From contig WRGX01000217.1 in the NCBI GenBank assembly GCA_009786975.1, positions 1 through 36,508 on the forward strand: a stretch of 36,508 bases of DNA. Reading direction: 5' to 3'. Below the pieces are notes generated by a model. It did no database searches. It was not told the origin of the DNA and was given only the letters and a program-made list of their open reading frames with translations. Below are positions 26,439 to 34,657 of the stretch, piece after piece. The first letter of the stretch is position 1; each line of letters starts with the position of its first letter. Source of the stretch: Defluviitaleaceae bacterium (GTDB taxonomy: Bacteria > Bacillota > Clostridia > Lachnospirales > WQUN01). Position numbers and translations under genes: made by a program.

Positions 26439-28079
26439 ATGATGCGTTCCATGTTTTCCGGTGTATCTTCCTTGCGAGTGCACCAAACAAGAATGGACGT
26501 AATTGCGAATAATATCGCAAACGTAAACACCACCGGATTTAAAGGTCAACGCGCACTTTTTTCCGACGCGCTTTATCAGAATCTCCAAGGCGCAACAATG
26601 CCCGACGCACGTTTCGGGCGTACCGGTATGAACCCGATGCAGGTTGGCTTAGGTCTTAACCTTGCGTCGATTGACAACTTGATGCATCAAGGGATTGTCA
26701 TGCGTACCGACCAACCCCTCGACGTTGCAATCGAAGGGCGCGGATTCCTTATCGTACAAGACCGCGGCACCCAAGAAAATCTTTTCACACGCGCAGGCAA
26801 CATTCGCCGCGACTCGGAGTGGAATTTGCACGTCAATGGTAACGCGCTCATGGGCTGGAGTACCGTACCCTGCGACCGCACCTTTGGCGGATGGGCTGTA
26901 AACCACGGAAACTTAGTTCCGCTTTCGTTCCAAGGCGAAAAACAATTTATGCCCGCCGAAGCGACCTCCATGATTGATATTTTGGGCACATTGAGCATTT
27001 CGAACCTGGCTATCGACCGCTCATACGACCCGCCGATGGAATACCGTATACTTCCGATACGTTTCTTCGACAGCTTGGGTAGCCTTTACGAAGTGAACGT
27101 TCGCTTCATTTATCACAGGGCATTCACCGACGGGCAATCCGACGCGGCGCGCTCACCCCACGGTTACTGGACCATGGAATTTATGACAACCGAGTTTACC
27201 TACGACACAAGAACGGGAACGCGCGCTGGAATTGATACACCGGAAGAGTTCCAAAACACGGTTTACGGTGTTCAGGCCTTCCGTAACGCGGATAGCAGAA
27301 ACCCGGAAAACGAAGCGGTTATCGGAATCGACATGTTCAACGCGTTAGCCGGCGGCGTAAACCTCGATGCATTGGCAGTTCCGGGCGGTTTCAACACCCG
27401 CGCAACCCTTGCCTTTGACTCGAATGGTAACTTACTCGGAATCGGTCGTGTAGATGAAGACGGACAGCCGTTGCGTTTCCTTCCGGACATGGTTGGAGAT
27501 GACTTTACCGAGGGTGACTGGGTGCGTGGAGACCAATTCGATTTCCAAATTGTCCCGATAAGAAACGTATCTCCCTCGGCAACGCTCGGTGATACAAGCC
27601 GCGAGAGGTCCGTTTACGGTCCCGCCGACGAGACGCTGATTCGCATCGGAACAATATCCTTCAACTTCGAAACTCTGCGCCAAATGGGTAACATTACCGC
27701 CATTAACAGCGAACGCAGAAATGGCGGAGGTCCCGGTGAATTGGAAGACATTTCCGTTGGCCGCGACGGCGTAATCACAGGACGTTATACAAACGGTCGT
27801 CAAAGAATCTTGGGGCAAATCCCCCTTGCATTCTTCGCGAACCCCGAGGGTCTTGACCGCGTCGGCAACAATTTGTGGCGCGAGTCGGCAAACTCCGGAA
27901 ACTTTGACGGTACGGGGCAAATCGGTCGTATGGTTGGCGGTGCGCTTGAAGGCTCGAACGTTGACCTTGCCAACGAATTTACCGAAATGATTACAACGCA
28001 ACGTGGTTTCCAAGCCGCCTCGCGTACAATTACCGTCTCTGACGAAATGCTTCAAGAGCTTGTAAATCTCAGGCGTTAA
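26439..28079 (+). CDS. flgE: Flagellar hook protein FlgE
   Basis: A 546-residue hook subunit. The N-terminal segment has MRSMFSGVSSLRVHQTRMDVIANNIANVNTTGFKGQRALFSD and the C-terminal segment NVDLANEFTEMITTQRGFQAASRTITVSDEMLQELVNLRR; both ends form the coiled-coil core. The variable surface domain in the middle makes it larger than enteric FlgE (about 400), as is common in clostridia. It follows a 99-bp spacer and has a strong AAGGAGGTAATTAATT site. It is followed by a large hairpin, so it may end a transcript. Confidence 0.97.
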   Translation: MMRSMFSGVSSLRVHQTRMDVIANNIANVNTTGFKGQRALFSDALYQNLQGATMPDARFGRTGMNPMQVGLGLNLASIDNLMHQGIVMRTDQPLDVAIEGRGFLIVQDRGTQENLFTRAGNIRRDSEWNLHVNGNALMGWSTVPCDRTFGGWAVNHGNLVPLSFQGEKQFMPAEATSMIDILGTLSISNLAIDRSYDPPMEYRILPIRFFDSLGSLYEVNVRFIYHRAFTDGQSDAARSPHGYWTMEFMTTEFTYDTRTGTRAGIDTPEEFQNTVYGVQAFRNADSRNPENEAVIGIDMFNALAGGVNLDALAVPGGFNTRATLAFDSNGNLLGIGRVDEDGQPLRFLPDMVGDDFTEGDWVRGDQFDFQIVPIRNVSPSATLGDTSRERSVYGPADETLIRIGTISFNFETLRQMGNITAINSERRNGGGPGELEDISVGRDGVITGRYTNGRQRILGQIPLAFFANPEGLDRVGNNLWRESANSGNFDGTGQIGRMVGGALEGSNVDLANEFTEMITTQRGFQAASRTITVSDEMLQELVNLRR

Positions 28080-28095
28080 GCCTAAATAATTTTTT

Positions 28096-28197
28096 GAAAG
28101 CGGCTTAATTGCAAAATTGATGATGTTAGCGTCACTAACATCGTCAATTGAAGCACACAAATGAAACATACAAAAAACCAGCATTTAAGCCGCTTTC
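28096..28197 (+). terminator. Two-level stem-loop between flgE and flbD
   Basis: An outer stem GAAAGCGGCTTAA (28096-28108) pairs perfectly with 28185-28197 and is followed within 4 bases by TTTTTT. Inside lies a second hairpin: 28115-28129 pairs with 28135-28149 over 15 positions, one of them a G-T wobble, with loop CGTCA. The structure can serve as a terminator or attenuator between the flgB-flgE and flbD-fliP blocks. Confidence 0.65.
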
Positions 28198-28220
28198 GAA
28201 CTTTTTTAAAAAAAAAGATG

Positions 28221-28249
28221 TTGTGTCAGACATTTTCTTGTGATATGCT
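28221..28249 (+). promoter_or_regulatory. Putative internal sigma-A promoter before flbD
   Basis: TTGTGT (28221-28226), a 17-bp spacer and TATGCT (28244-28249), with TGA just before the -10 box giving an extended -10. It follows the large hairpin and precedes flbD by 33 bp, so the second half of the locus may have its own transcription. Confidence 0.5.
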
Positions 28250-28282
28250 ACGGTGAGATACAAACCGAAGGAGGTGTCGAAC

Positions 28283-28477
28283 ATGATAACCGTAACAAAA
28301 ATCAATGACCGCGACATTGTGGTAAATTGCGATTTAATCGAGATGATTGAATCCACGCCCGACACCACGCTTACAACAACGACGGGGCGAAAAATAATAG
28401 TTCTCGATACAGTAGACGAAATTTTGGAAAAAGTAGTTGCATATAAAGGAAGAATAAGCAGGGTGAAAACGGAGTAA
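28283..28477 (+). CDS. flbD: Flagellar FlbD family protein
   Basis: A 64-residue protein of the small FlbD family found before motA in Firmicutes and spirochaetes. The pattern MITVTKINDRDIVVNCDLIEMIESTPDTTLTTTTGRKIIVLDTVDEI is characteristic. It is unrelated to the Caulobacter regulator of the same name; its function is unclear. AAGGAGGTG sits 8 bp before the ATG. It is the first gene after the internal promoter. Confidence 0.93.
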   Translation: MITVTKINDRDIVVNCDLIEMIESTPDTTLTTTTGRKIIVLDTVDEILEKVVAYKGRISRVKTE

Positions 28478-28497
28478 CCCGGGAGGGGTTGTAAAAA

Positions 28498-29322
28498 TTG
28501 GAAATTGGTACACTGGTAGGGCTGATTGCTGGTTTAATCTTCATCGTGACGTCGATATTTATCACGTCTGAGGGAGACATTACAAGGATCGGGGAATTTT
28601 TGCACGGACCTTCGGGAATGATTGTTCTCGGCGGTACGATTGCGTCGGGTTTAATTGGCGTGAAGATAAAGAACTTTCTCGGGTCGTTCAGGGCAACGGG
28701 CGTTACGTTCAAGCCTCCTGTTTTAGACCCCGCCGCAGCAATCGACACAATCGTTCAGCTCGCGAACACCGCACGCAAAGAGGGCGTTCTTGCCCTTGAG
28801 GAATCCGCTACAAATATGGGTGACCAGTTCCTTAAAAAAGGAATCATGCTCATCGTGGATGGAACCGACCCCGAGCTTGTAAAGGGCATCATGGAAACGG
28901 AGCTTGGCTACACGGACGAACGTCACAGCGGAGTCGCAGGTTTCTTCGAAAATTTGGGGACATATGCGCCTTCATGGGGAATGATAGGTACGCTGATTGG
29001 TCTTATACTTATGCTCCAGGCTCTCGACGACCCTGACAATCTTGGTCCGGCGATGGCTATTGCCCTTATTACGACCTTATACGGTTGTATTTTGGCAAAC
29101 TTCTTCTTCAACCCCATCGCCAATAAGCTCAAGGATATAAGTAAAGAAGAGATTCTTTTCAGGACGGTTATGGTTGAGGGTATGCTTTCGATTCAAGCGG
29201 GCGAAAACCCTCGTATTATAGAAGAAAAACTCAAGTCGTTCCTTGCTCCGGCGTTGCGCGGTGCCGTTGGTGCCACAAGAAATGCGCCCGGCGCGGGAAT
29301 TCCCGGAGGAGTTGAGGGGTAA
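28498..29322 (+). CDS. motA: Flagellar stator protein MotA
   Basis: A 274-residue proton- or sodium-channel subunit with four membrane helices: about 1-22, 35-55, and a pair in APSWGMIGTLIGLILMLQ and AIALITTLYGCILANFFFNPIANKLK. The cytoplasmic loop between holds the FliG-contact region. The C-terminal tail is glycine/alanine-rich. The start codon is TTG after GGGAGGGG. It overlaps motB by one base (TAATG), which suits the fixed MotA5:MotB2 assembly. Confidence 0.96.
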   Translation: MEIGTLVGLIAGLIFIVTSIFITSEGDITRIGEFLHGPSGMIVLGGTIASGLIGVKIKNFLGSFRATGVTFKPPVLDPAAAIDTIVQLANTARKEGVLALEESATNMGDQFLKKGIMLIVDGTDPELVKGIMETELGYTDERHSGVAGFFENLGTYAPSWGMIGTLIGLILMLQALDDPDNLGPAMAIALITTLYGCILANFFFNPIANKLKDISKEEILFRTVMVEGMLSIQAGENPRIIEEKLKSFLAPALRGAVGATRNAPGAGIPGGVEG

Positions 29323-30194
29323 TGAACAGGAAAAAAAAGAAATCGACATCCGGTGCTAAAATGGTTTTGCCCGGCTGGATGGCAAGTTACGGGGATATGT
29401 TTACTATCCTTATGGTGTTCTTTGTTCTGCTCTTTACGATGTCCCAAATTGACCAAGAGTTGTTTGACCGTGTTATGGCAGGCATACAAACTCGCCCTCA
29501 AGTCGATATTACACTGGCTCCTGATGGCGGAGGTGACCTCCTCACGGATCTAGGTGCAAACATCATGCCTAATGTTGACCCGCCGCCCCCTGCAGGCGCA
29601 CCCGGTGAAGTTGGTGGGGTAGGGGATGTTCCCCCGACCCAGCGCACAGGACACAGCCCCATGGGTGACACCGTCAGCGATATGATGAACTCGTTTATGA
29701 TGTACTTGGCGGCCGAAGTACCCGGCGGCGGAGAAGGAACTCATGAGCTTCCCGATGTTGATATAACCGAAGGTGAACATTATTTCCGCATCACGCTTGA
29801 AGCCGATCATATGTTGTTCTCGTCGGGACAGTCCTCGCTTTTGCCCGACGCGCGAGACTTGTTGCTCTACCTTGCGCCGGTACTCCACGAATTTGCTGAA
29901 GCAGGTCACGGCATAATAGTGGAAGGTCACACCGACAACGCGCCGATGCCCGTTATAGGAAACAGGCAACTTTCCGCCAACCGCGCGGCCTCCGTCACAG
30001 ACTTTTTGATATCAAACTCGGATTTATCTCCTCGCTCGATTTTCCCAATCGGAATGAGCGAATATTTCCCGCTAAACGATAACCAAACCCCCGCCGAAAT
30101 GGCAGCAAACCGCCGCGTTGAGATAAAAGTTTTCACGGCAGAAGCAACAGGCGGAGCGGTTGCAAGTTGGTTTGCAATCCCCGGAACGTTCTAA
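29322..30194 (+). CDS. motB: Flagellar stator protein MotB
   Basis: A 290-residue stator subunit. After a lysine-rich start comes WMASYGDMFTILMVFFVLLFTMSQI, where Asp25 is the ion-carrying residue. A proline/glycine-rich linker (about 60-125) follows. The C-terminal OmpA-like peptidoglycan-binding domain has IIVEGHTDNAPM and LSANRAASVTDFLI with RRVEIKV at the end. Full length. Ion type (H+ or Na+) cannot be told from the sequence by eye. Confidence 0.96.
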   Translation: MNRKKKKSTSGAKMVLPGWMASYGDMFTILMVFFVLLFTMSQIDQELFDRVMAGIQTRPQVDITLAPDGGGDLLTDLGANIMPNVDPPPPAGAPGEVGGVGDVPPTQRTGHSPMGDTVSDMMNSFMMYLAAEVPGGGEGTHELPDVDITEGEHYFRITLEADHMLFSSGQSSLLPDARDLLLYLAPVLHEFAEAGHGIIVEGHTDNAPMPVIGNRQLSANRAASVTDFLISNSDLSPRSIFPIGMSEYFPLNDNQTPAEMAANRRVEIKVFTAEATGGAVASWFAIPGTF

Positions 30195-30232
30195 AAATAT
30201 TTCTATAAAACGCAATTATGGGAGGTTCACTT

Positions 30233-30742
30233 ATGGACAAGAGCAAGATGATGATGGCAGTAATAATCCTACTCTTGGTGTTGTTACTCGGAACGGTGGT
30301 TGCTGTTTCATTTCTTTTGATGAATCGTATTAACACGCAGCCAAGTGGCAATTTAGCTGAAGCGCAAATCGGTCCGATTACGGAAAGAGTCCTTACCCCT
30401 GCCGACATGCGCTTAGTTCCCCTCGGGCAACAAACCGCGAACTTGCAACTCGGTCCCGGCGGCAGAAATGACAATATCGTTGTTTCCGTGGAAGTTGGCT
30501 TGGATGCCACCGTCCCCCCCGCCGACCTTGAGGATTTTTACGCAGCGTTCAACAGAAGCATCCCCGCAGCACGTTCGGTTGTGTTCGACATTCTTGTTGA
30601 GCGTACGTTCGACGAGGTGAGAACTCTCGAAGGCAGAGCCGAAACCTCCGAAATCATAAAATACGCGTTGCAAGAGGCTTTCGGATCGAATTTGATTGTT
30701 GACATATTCTTTGACGAGTGGAATGTTGTGAAAGGGTGGTGA
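30233..30742 (+). CDS. fliL: Flagellar basal-body-associated protein FliL
   Basis: A 169-residue single-pass membrane protein (helix at about 6-29) with a periplasmic SPFH-like domain that forms a ring around the stator and stabilises it. The weak general similarity (NIVVSVEVGLD, ALQEAFGSNLIVDIFFDEWNVV) and the place between motB and fliM support the call. GGGAGG precedes ATG 30233. Confidence 0.9.
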   Translation: MDKSKMMMAVIILLLVLLLGTVVAVSFLLMNRINTQPSGNLAEAQIGPITERVLTPADMRLVPLGQQTANLQLGPGGRNDNIVVSVEVGLDATVPPADLEDFYAAFNRSIPAARSVVFDILVERTFDEVRTLEGRAETSEIIKYALQEAFGSNLIVDIFFDEWNVVKGW

Positions 30743-30748
30743 CTTCAA

Positions 30749-31747
30749 TTGGGTGACGTATTATCACAATCAGAGATAGATGCTCTGTTAAACCAAATGA
30801 TGTCTGGTGATGCGGACGTTGCGAATGACCCCCCGCCAATGGTAAAATCAAAAGAAGCGCGTCCGTATGATTTCTCGAATCCGACGAAATTTAACAGGGA
30901 GCAGCTTCGTACGCTTGAAAGCATTTTTGATAATTTTGCGCGGAGCACGTCCTCTTTCTTGACGGGGTATTTGCGTACGGCGGCACATTTGGAGGTTTCA
31001 AGCTCCGAAGAAATCATGTACCGCGACTTCAACGTCGCGCTTGCAAACCCGGTCATATTATCCATGGTAGAACTTGCACCGCTAAAAGGAACGGTAATCG
31101 CAGATATGTCCAGCAATATCGGATATGCGATTATTGACCGTATTTTGGGCGGACCCGGTCTTGGGATAAGCAAGATGCGCGATTTCTCCGAAATAGAAAA
31201 AATCCTGCTTGAACGAGTTATGTTGCAGATTTTGAGTTTTCTGCCCGAGCCGTGGGAAGGTGTTTTATCGCTTCGCCCTCGTTTGGAAAAAATTGAAACA
31301 AACGCGCAATTCGCACAAATTATCGCGCCCACAGACAAGGTTGCGCTCGTCGTACTTACGATTAAAATCGGTTCGTCGGAGGGAAACATTTCGTTCTGCT
31401 TGCCGCATCGTGTGCTTGAGCCGATTGTGGACAGATTGTATACGCGCTTTTGGTACGGTCAGCAAGAAGAGGAAAACAAGGATATGTACCGCGAGCGGCT
31501 TGAGGTTGAGCTTGAACGCGCAAGAATTCCTGTTTCCGTACAAGTTGGCAAATCGAAAATTATGGTGAGCGATTTTGTTAATATGCAAGTTGGGGATATT
31601 ATTCCGCTGGATTCATACGTGACGTCCGATGTAAATGTTTTGGTCGGCTCGATGCATAAATTCCACGCAAAACCGGGAACAAGCCGAGGCAAATTTGCGG
31701 TTCAAATCACAGATTTGATTGAGAGGGAGGAACTTAAAAATGGGTGA
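30749..31747 (+). CDS. fliM: Flagellar motor switch protein FliM
   Basis: A 332-residue C-ring protein. The N-terminal peptide LSQSEIDALL (5-14) is the CheY-P docking site. The middle CheC-like domain includes DFNVALANPVILSMVELAPLKG and GGPG, and the C-terminal SpoA domain ends in KFHAKPGTSRGKFAVQI. Start codon TTG after AAAGGGTGGTG. The stop overlaps fliY by 8 bp. Confidence 0.97.
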   Translation: MGDVLSQSEIDALLNQMMSGDADVANDPPPMVKSKEARPYDFSNPTKFNREQLRTLESIFDNFARSTSSFLTGYLRTAAHLEVSSSEEIMYRDFNVALANPVILSMVELAPLKGTVIADMSSNIGYAIIDRILGGPGLGISKMRDFSEIEKILLERVMLQILSFLPEPWEGVLSLRPRLEKIETNAQFAQIIAPTDKVALVVLTIKIGSSEGNISFCLPHRVLEPIVDRLYTRFWYGQQEEENKDMYRERLEVELERARIPVSVQVGKSKIMVSDFVNMQVGDIIPLDSYVTSDVNVLVGSMHKFHAKPGTSRGKFAVQITDLIEREELKNG

Positions 31748-32885
31748 GATGCTTTCTCAGGCCGAACTTGATGCCTTGCTCGGTAATGTAATGGAAGATG
31801 TAGGCGATGAGCCTACCTCCGATGTCATTGATGCAGAAGTGCTTTCGCCGGAAGACCAAGACGTGCTTGGCGAAGTCGGAAATATAAACATGGGTACGGC
31901 CGCAACGACGCTTTTCACTCTGTTGTCGCACAAAGTGCTTATTACGACGCCTCGTGTAAATGTAAGAACTTGGGCGGAACTTTCGGCAAGCTACGACCGA
32001 CCGGCAGTTGGGATTCGCGTCGGCTATAAAGTGGGACTTCGCGGCTCAAACATATTGATTTTAAAAGACCGTGATGTTAAAATAATCGCTGATTTAATGA
32101 TGGGCGGTACGGGAGATGTCGCACCCGATGCCGAAGTCGAGCTTAACGATTTGGACATGAGTGCTATTGGCGAAGCTATGAACCAAATGGTCGGTTCCGC
32201 ATCAACGTCGCTTTCATCAATGATAAAGCAAAAAGTTGACATCGACACACCACATCCGTTTATACTGGATTTCAGTACGGGCGGCATGGCCTTGGAGGCT
32301 TCGGGTTTTGCTCCCGAGGAGCTTATCGTAAGCGTTGCCTTCCGCATGGAAATCGGAGATTTGATTGACAGTGAGATTATGCAAATCTACCCGATGGATT
32401 TTGCCAAAGAGTTAGTTCGCATATTGAAAGTCAATATGATGGGAGAAGAGGACGATATTATGGCTACTGCTCAACCAACACCTGCACCTGCGGTTTCAAC
32501 GCCGCCGCCGGCTGCCGCTGCTACCGCGCCTGTACCGCAACCTGCGCCTGCATATACTGCAGCCCCCGCTCCGTTGCCGCAAAATGTTCAGGCCGCGCAG
32601 TTTGTACCTTTCGACCCGCAAGATGTTTATCGCCAAAAGGAAAACATGGATATAATCATGGATGTGCCTTTGGAGATAAGCGTGGAGCTTGGGCGTACGC
32701 ACAAGCGGATTTCCGAAATTTTGGAATTTTCGCCAGGGACTGTGCTTGAACTGGATAAACTTGCGGGAGAACCGATTGACATAATCGTAAACGGTAAGTT
32801 TGTTGCCAAAGGTGACGTCGTTGTTATTGACGAAAATTTTGGCATACGTATCACAGAAATTATTAGCGCGGATAAGAGAGTTTAA
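31740..32885 (+). CDS. fliY: Flagellar switch protein FliY (CheC phosphatase plus FliN)
   Basis: A 381-residue C-ring protein. It repeats the FliM-like CheY-binding start (LSQAELDALL, 5-14). A CheC-type phosphatase domain follows with both catalytic E..N pairs: EVGNIN (Glu45, Asn48) and GEAMNQ (Glu145, Asn148), so it should dephosphorylate CheY-P at the motor. A proline/alanine-rich linker (about 246-290) connects to the FliN/SpoA domain (VPLEISVELGRTHKRISEIL). This architecture is typical of Firmicutes and absent in enteric bacteria. It is followed by a repeat and then cheY. Confidence 0.96.
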   Translation: MGEMLSQAELDALLGNVMEDVGDEPTSDVIDAEVLSPEDQDVLGEVGNINMGTAATTLFTLLSHKVLITTPRVNVRTWAELSASYDRPAVGIRVGYKVGLRGSNILILKDRDVKIIADLMMGGTGDVAPDAEVELNDLDMSAIGEAMNQMVGSASTSLSSMIKQKVDIDTPHPFILDFSTGGMALEASGFAPEELIVSVAFRMEIGDLIDSEIMQIYPMDFAKELVRILKVNMMGEEDDIMATAQPTPAPAVSTPPPAAAATAPVPQPAPAYTAAPAPLPQNVQAAQFVPFDPQDVYRQKENMDIIMDVPLEISVELGRTHKRISEILEFSPGTVLELDKLAGEPIDIIVNGKFVAKGDVVVIDENFGIRITEIISADKRV

Positions 32886-32908
32886 CGCCGGAGATATCGG
32901 CAATACAT

Positions 32909-32944
32909 GCTCTCGAAGCCGGATTCGATTCGGCTTCCCGTAAC
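32909..32944 (+). repeat. CGAAGCCGG-family core between fliY and cheY, copy 4
   Basis: GCTCTCGAAGCCGG is followed by ATTCGATTCGGCTTCCCG, the core of the repeat seen at 1, 82-163, 2885-2970 and in purH. GAAGCCG (32915-32921) pairs with CGGCTTC (32931-32937), so this copy folds as a perfect 7-bp hairpin inside the polycistronic message. No T-run follows. Confidence 0.6.
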
Positions 32945-32971
32945 ATAAATAAGCTAAGGAGTGGGAAAAAA

Positions 32972-33337
32972 ATGGCCGACAAAACAATTCTTTTAGTAGA
33001 TGATGCCGCGTTCATGCGTATGATGCTGAAGGATATCCTTACCAAAAACGGATACACCGTTGTTGGTGAGGCGGAGAATGGTGTCAAGGCAATCGAAAAG
33101 TTTAAGGAACTCAAGCCGGATTTGTGCATTTTGGACATCACTATGCCCGAAATGGACGGAATTCAAGCTGCGAAGGGCATTAAAGCCGCGGACAGCGGGG
33201 CTTTGATAATTATGTGTTCCGCCATGGGGCAACAGGCGATGGTTATCGAGTCGATTCAGGCCGGCGCGCGAGACTTTATTGTCAAGCCTTTCCAAGCGGA
33301 CAGGGTTATTGAAGCCGTGAAGAAAGTTATCGGTTAA
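32972..33337 (+). CDS. cheY: Chemotaxis response regulator CheY
   Basis: A 121-residue single receiver domain. The acid pocket is Asp10/Asp11, the phosphorylation site Asp55 in LDITMPEMDG, Ser83 in MCSAMGQQ and Lys105 in DFIVKPF. CheY-P binds FliM and FliY to change rotation. The AAGGAG is 12 bp before the ATG. Placement after fliY, its phosphatase, is the standard Firmicutes order. Confidence 0.97.
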   Translation: MADKTILLVDDAAFMRMMLKDILTKNGYTVVGEAENGVKAIEKFKELKPDLCILDITMPEMDGIQAAKGIKAADSGALIIMCSAMGQQAMVIESIQAGARDFIVKPFQADRVIEAVKKVIG

Positions 33338-33353
33338 AAGCTGTGCGGAGTTC

Positions 33354-33851
33354 ATGGAAAATTTAATTTTTCTTCTTAGCGAAAGCTGGTCTTCCTTGGC
33401 GGCAGACCAGTTTTTTAGTATGCTTGCAGCAGATATCGAAACCACTTCTCCGCCTTCTGTGATGTTTGAAGGAGGCGCGACAAATACCTTCAATATGTTT
33501 TGGAACGCACTTAGGTTTTTTGGGGCGACGATTTTGGTGGCGGTTTTGGCGTGGTTTGTTACGAAAAAAATGGTCGGGGCAAACCGTGTCGGCAGGAAAT
33601 CAGGCAATTTGTCAGTTGTTGAGTCGGTAAATTTAGGGGGAATGACAACTGTTCAGCTTGTTAAAGCAGGGGAAAAATATTTGGTTATCGGAGTGACGAG
33701 GGAACGCGTGACTTTGCTTGGGGAAATTGACAAGGAACAGATTGCCGAACCGGATGTCACAAATTTTTCGCATTTGAATACCCCCTTTGGTAAAGTTCTT
33801 TCACGGTTTATCAAGCCGCAGGACACATCGGGAGATGATAATAATGAATAA
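33354..33851 (+). CDS. fliO: Flagellar export assembly protein FliO
   Basis: A 165-residue protein with a membrane helix at about 48-68 (MFWNALRFFGATILVAVLAWFV) and a small cytoplasmic domain (GNLSVVESVNLGGMTTVQLVKAGEKYLVIGVT), the FliO/FliZ pattern. It helps FliP ring assembly. The N-terminal 45 residues are not family-typical. It overlaps fliP by 8 bp. Confidence 0.9.
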   Translation: MENLIFLLSESWSSLAADQFFSMLAADIETTSPPSVMFEGGATNTFNMFWNALRFFGATILVAVLAWFVTKKMVGANRVGRKSGNLSVVESVNLGGMTTVQLVKAGEKYLVIGVTRERVTLLGEIDKEQIAEPDVTNFSHLNTPFGKVLSRFIKPQDTSGDDNNE

Positions 33852-34641
33852 ACGGATATTGGTTTTAGTTTTTGCGACCTTGCTTTTAGGTCTTTTTTTC
33901 GTACCGGAGACGGCTTACGCGCAGGGGCTTTTGAGCGACGATGCAACGTTTTTCCCGGGCGTTTCGTTTGAGGTTGGCGCGACCGACGACCCTGAAGCTG
34001 TTGTTGCGACGCTTCAGGTACTTTTTTTAGTAAGCATTATCGCGCTTGCGCCGTCGCTTTTGGTTTTGCTGACGTCGTTTTTGCGCATTATTATTGTGTT
34101 GTCGTTTACGCGGCAGGCGATGGCGACGCAACAGATGCCGCCGAATCAGGTGCTTGTCGGAATAGCTTTGTTTTTAACACTGTTTGTTATGGCTCCGCAA
34201 TTTACCGCGATTAATGAAAACGCGATTCAGCCGCTTGGGACAGGCGATATTAATATTGAACAGGCAATTGACGAGGCGTATGCGCCTCTTAGGGACTTTA
34301 TGTACCATCAGCTCAATAATAACGCGTTCGGCTCTGATGCCGTCGCGCTTTTTATGGATTTGGGCGGCGTTGAAGTTGATTTTGAAAGCGGAGAGCATAT
34401 CCCTGCGAATGTGCTTATTCCCGCGTTTATTGTGAACGAACTGATGATGGGATTTTTTATGGGCTTTATGATTTATCTGCCGTTTATTGTAATCGACATG
34501 GTTGTTGCGAGCGTTTTGATGTCGATGGGTATGATGATGCTTCCGCCGGCTATGATTTCTATGCCGTTTAAAATTATGGTGTTTTTGCTTGCGGGTGGGT
34601 GGGAATTGATTATTGTTTCGACGTTGCAGACTTTTTGGTAG
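33844..34641 (+). CDS. fliP: Flagellar export gate protein FliP
   Basis: A 265-residue core subunit of the export gate pore. It has a cleavable signal peptide (1-26, ending AYA), then LLVLLTSFLRIIIVLSFTRQAMATQQMPPNQVLVGIALFLTLFVMAP and FIVNELMMGFFMGFMIYLPFIVIDMVVASVLMSMGMMMLPP, both diagnostic. GGGAG precedes ATG 33844. It is the last flagellar gene here; fliQ, which nearly always follows, is missing from this place. Confidence 0.97.
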   Translation: MNKRILVLVFATLLLGLFFVPETAYAQGLLSDDATFFPGVSFEVGATDDPEAVVATLQVLFLVSIIALAPSLLVLLTSFLRIIIVLSFTRQAMATQQMPPNQVLVGIALFLTLFVMAPQFTAINENAIQPLGTGDINIEQAIDEAYAPLRDFMYHQLNNNAFGSDAVALFMDLGGVEVDFESGEHIPANVLIPAFIVNELMMGFFMGFMIYLPFIVIDMVVASVLMSMGMMMLPPAMISMPFKIMVFLLAGGWELIIVSTLQTFW

Positions 34642-34657
34642 CTTCATTTTTATAGAT

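Noticed and set aside
27432-28184. 250-codon minus-strand frame opposite flgE
   Set aside because: Antisense to the conserved C-terminus of flgE and running through the stem-loop; no recognisable family.
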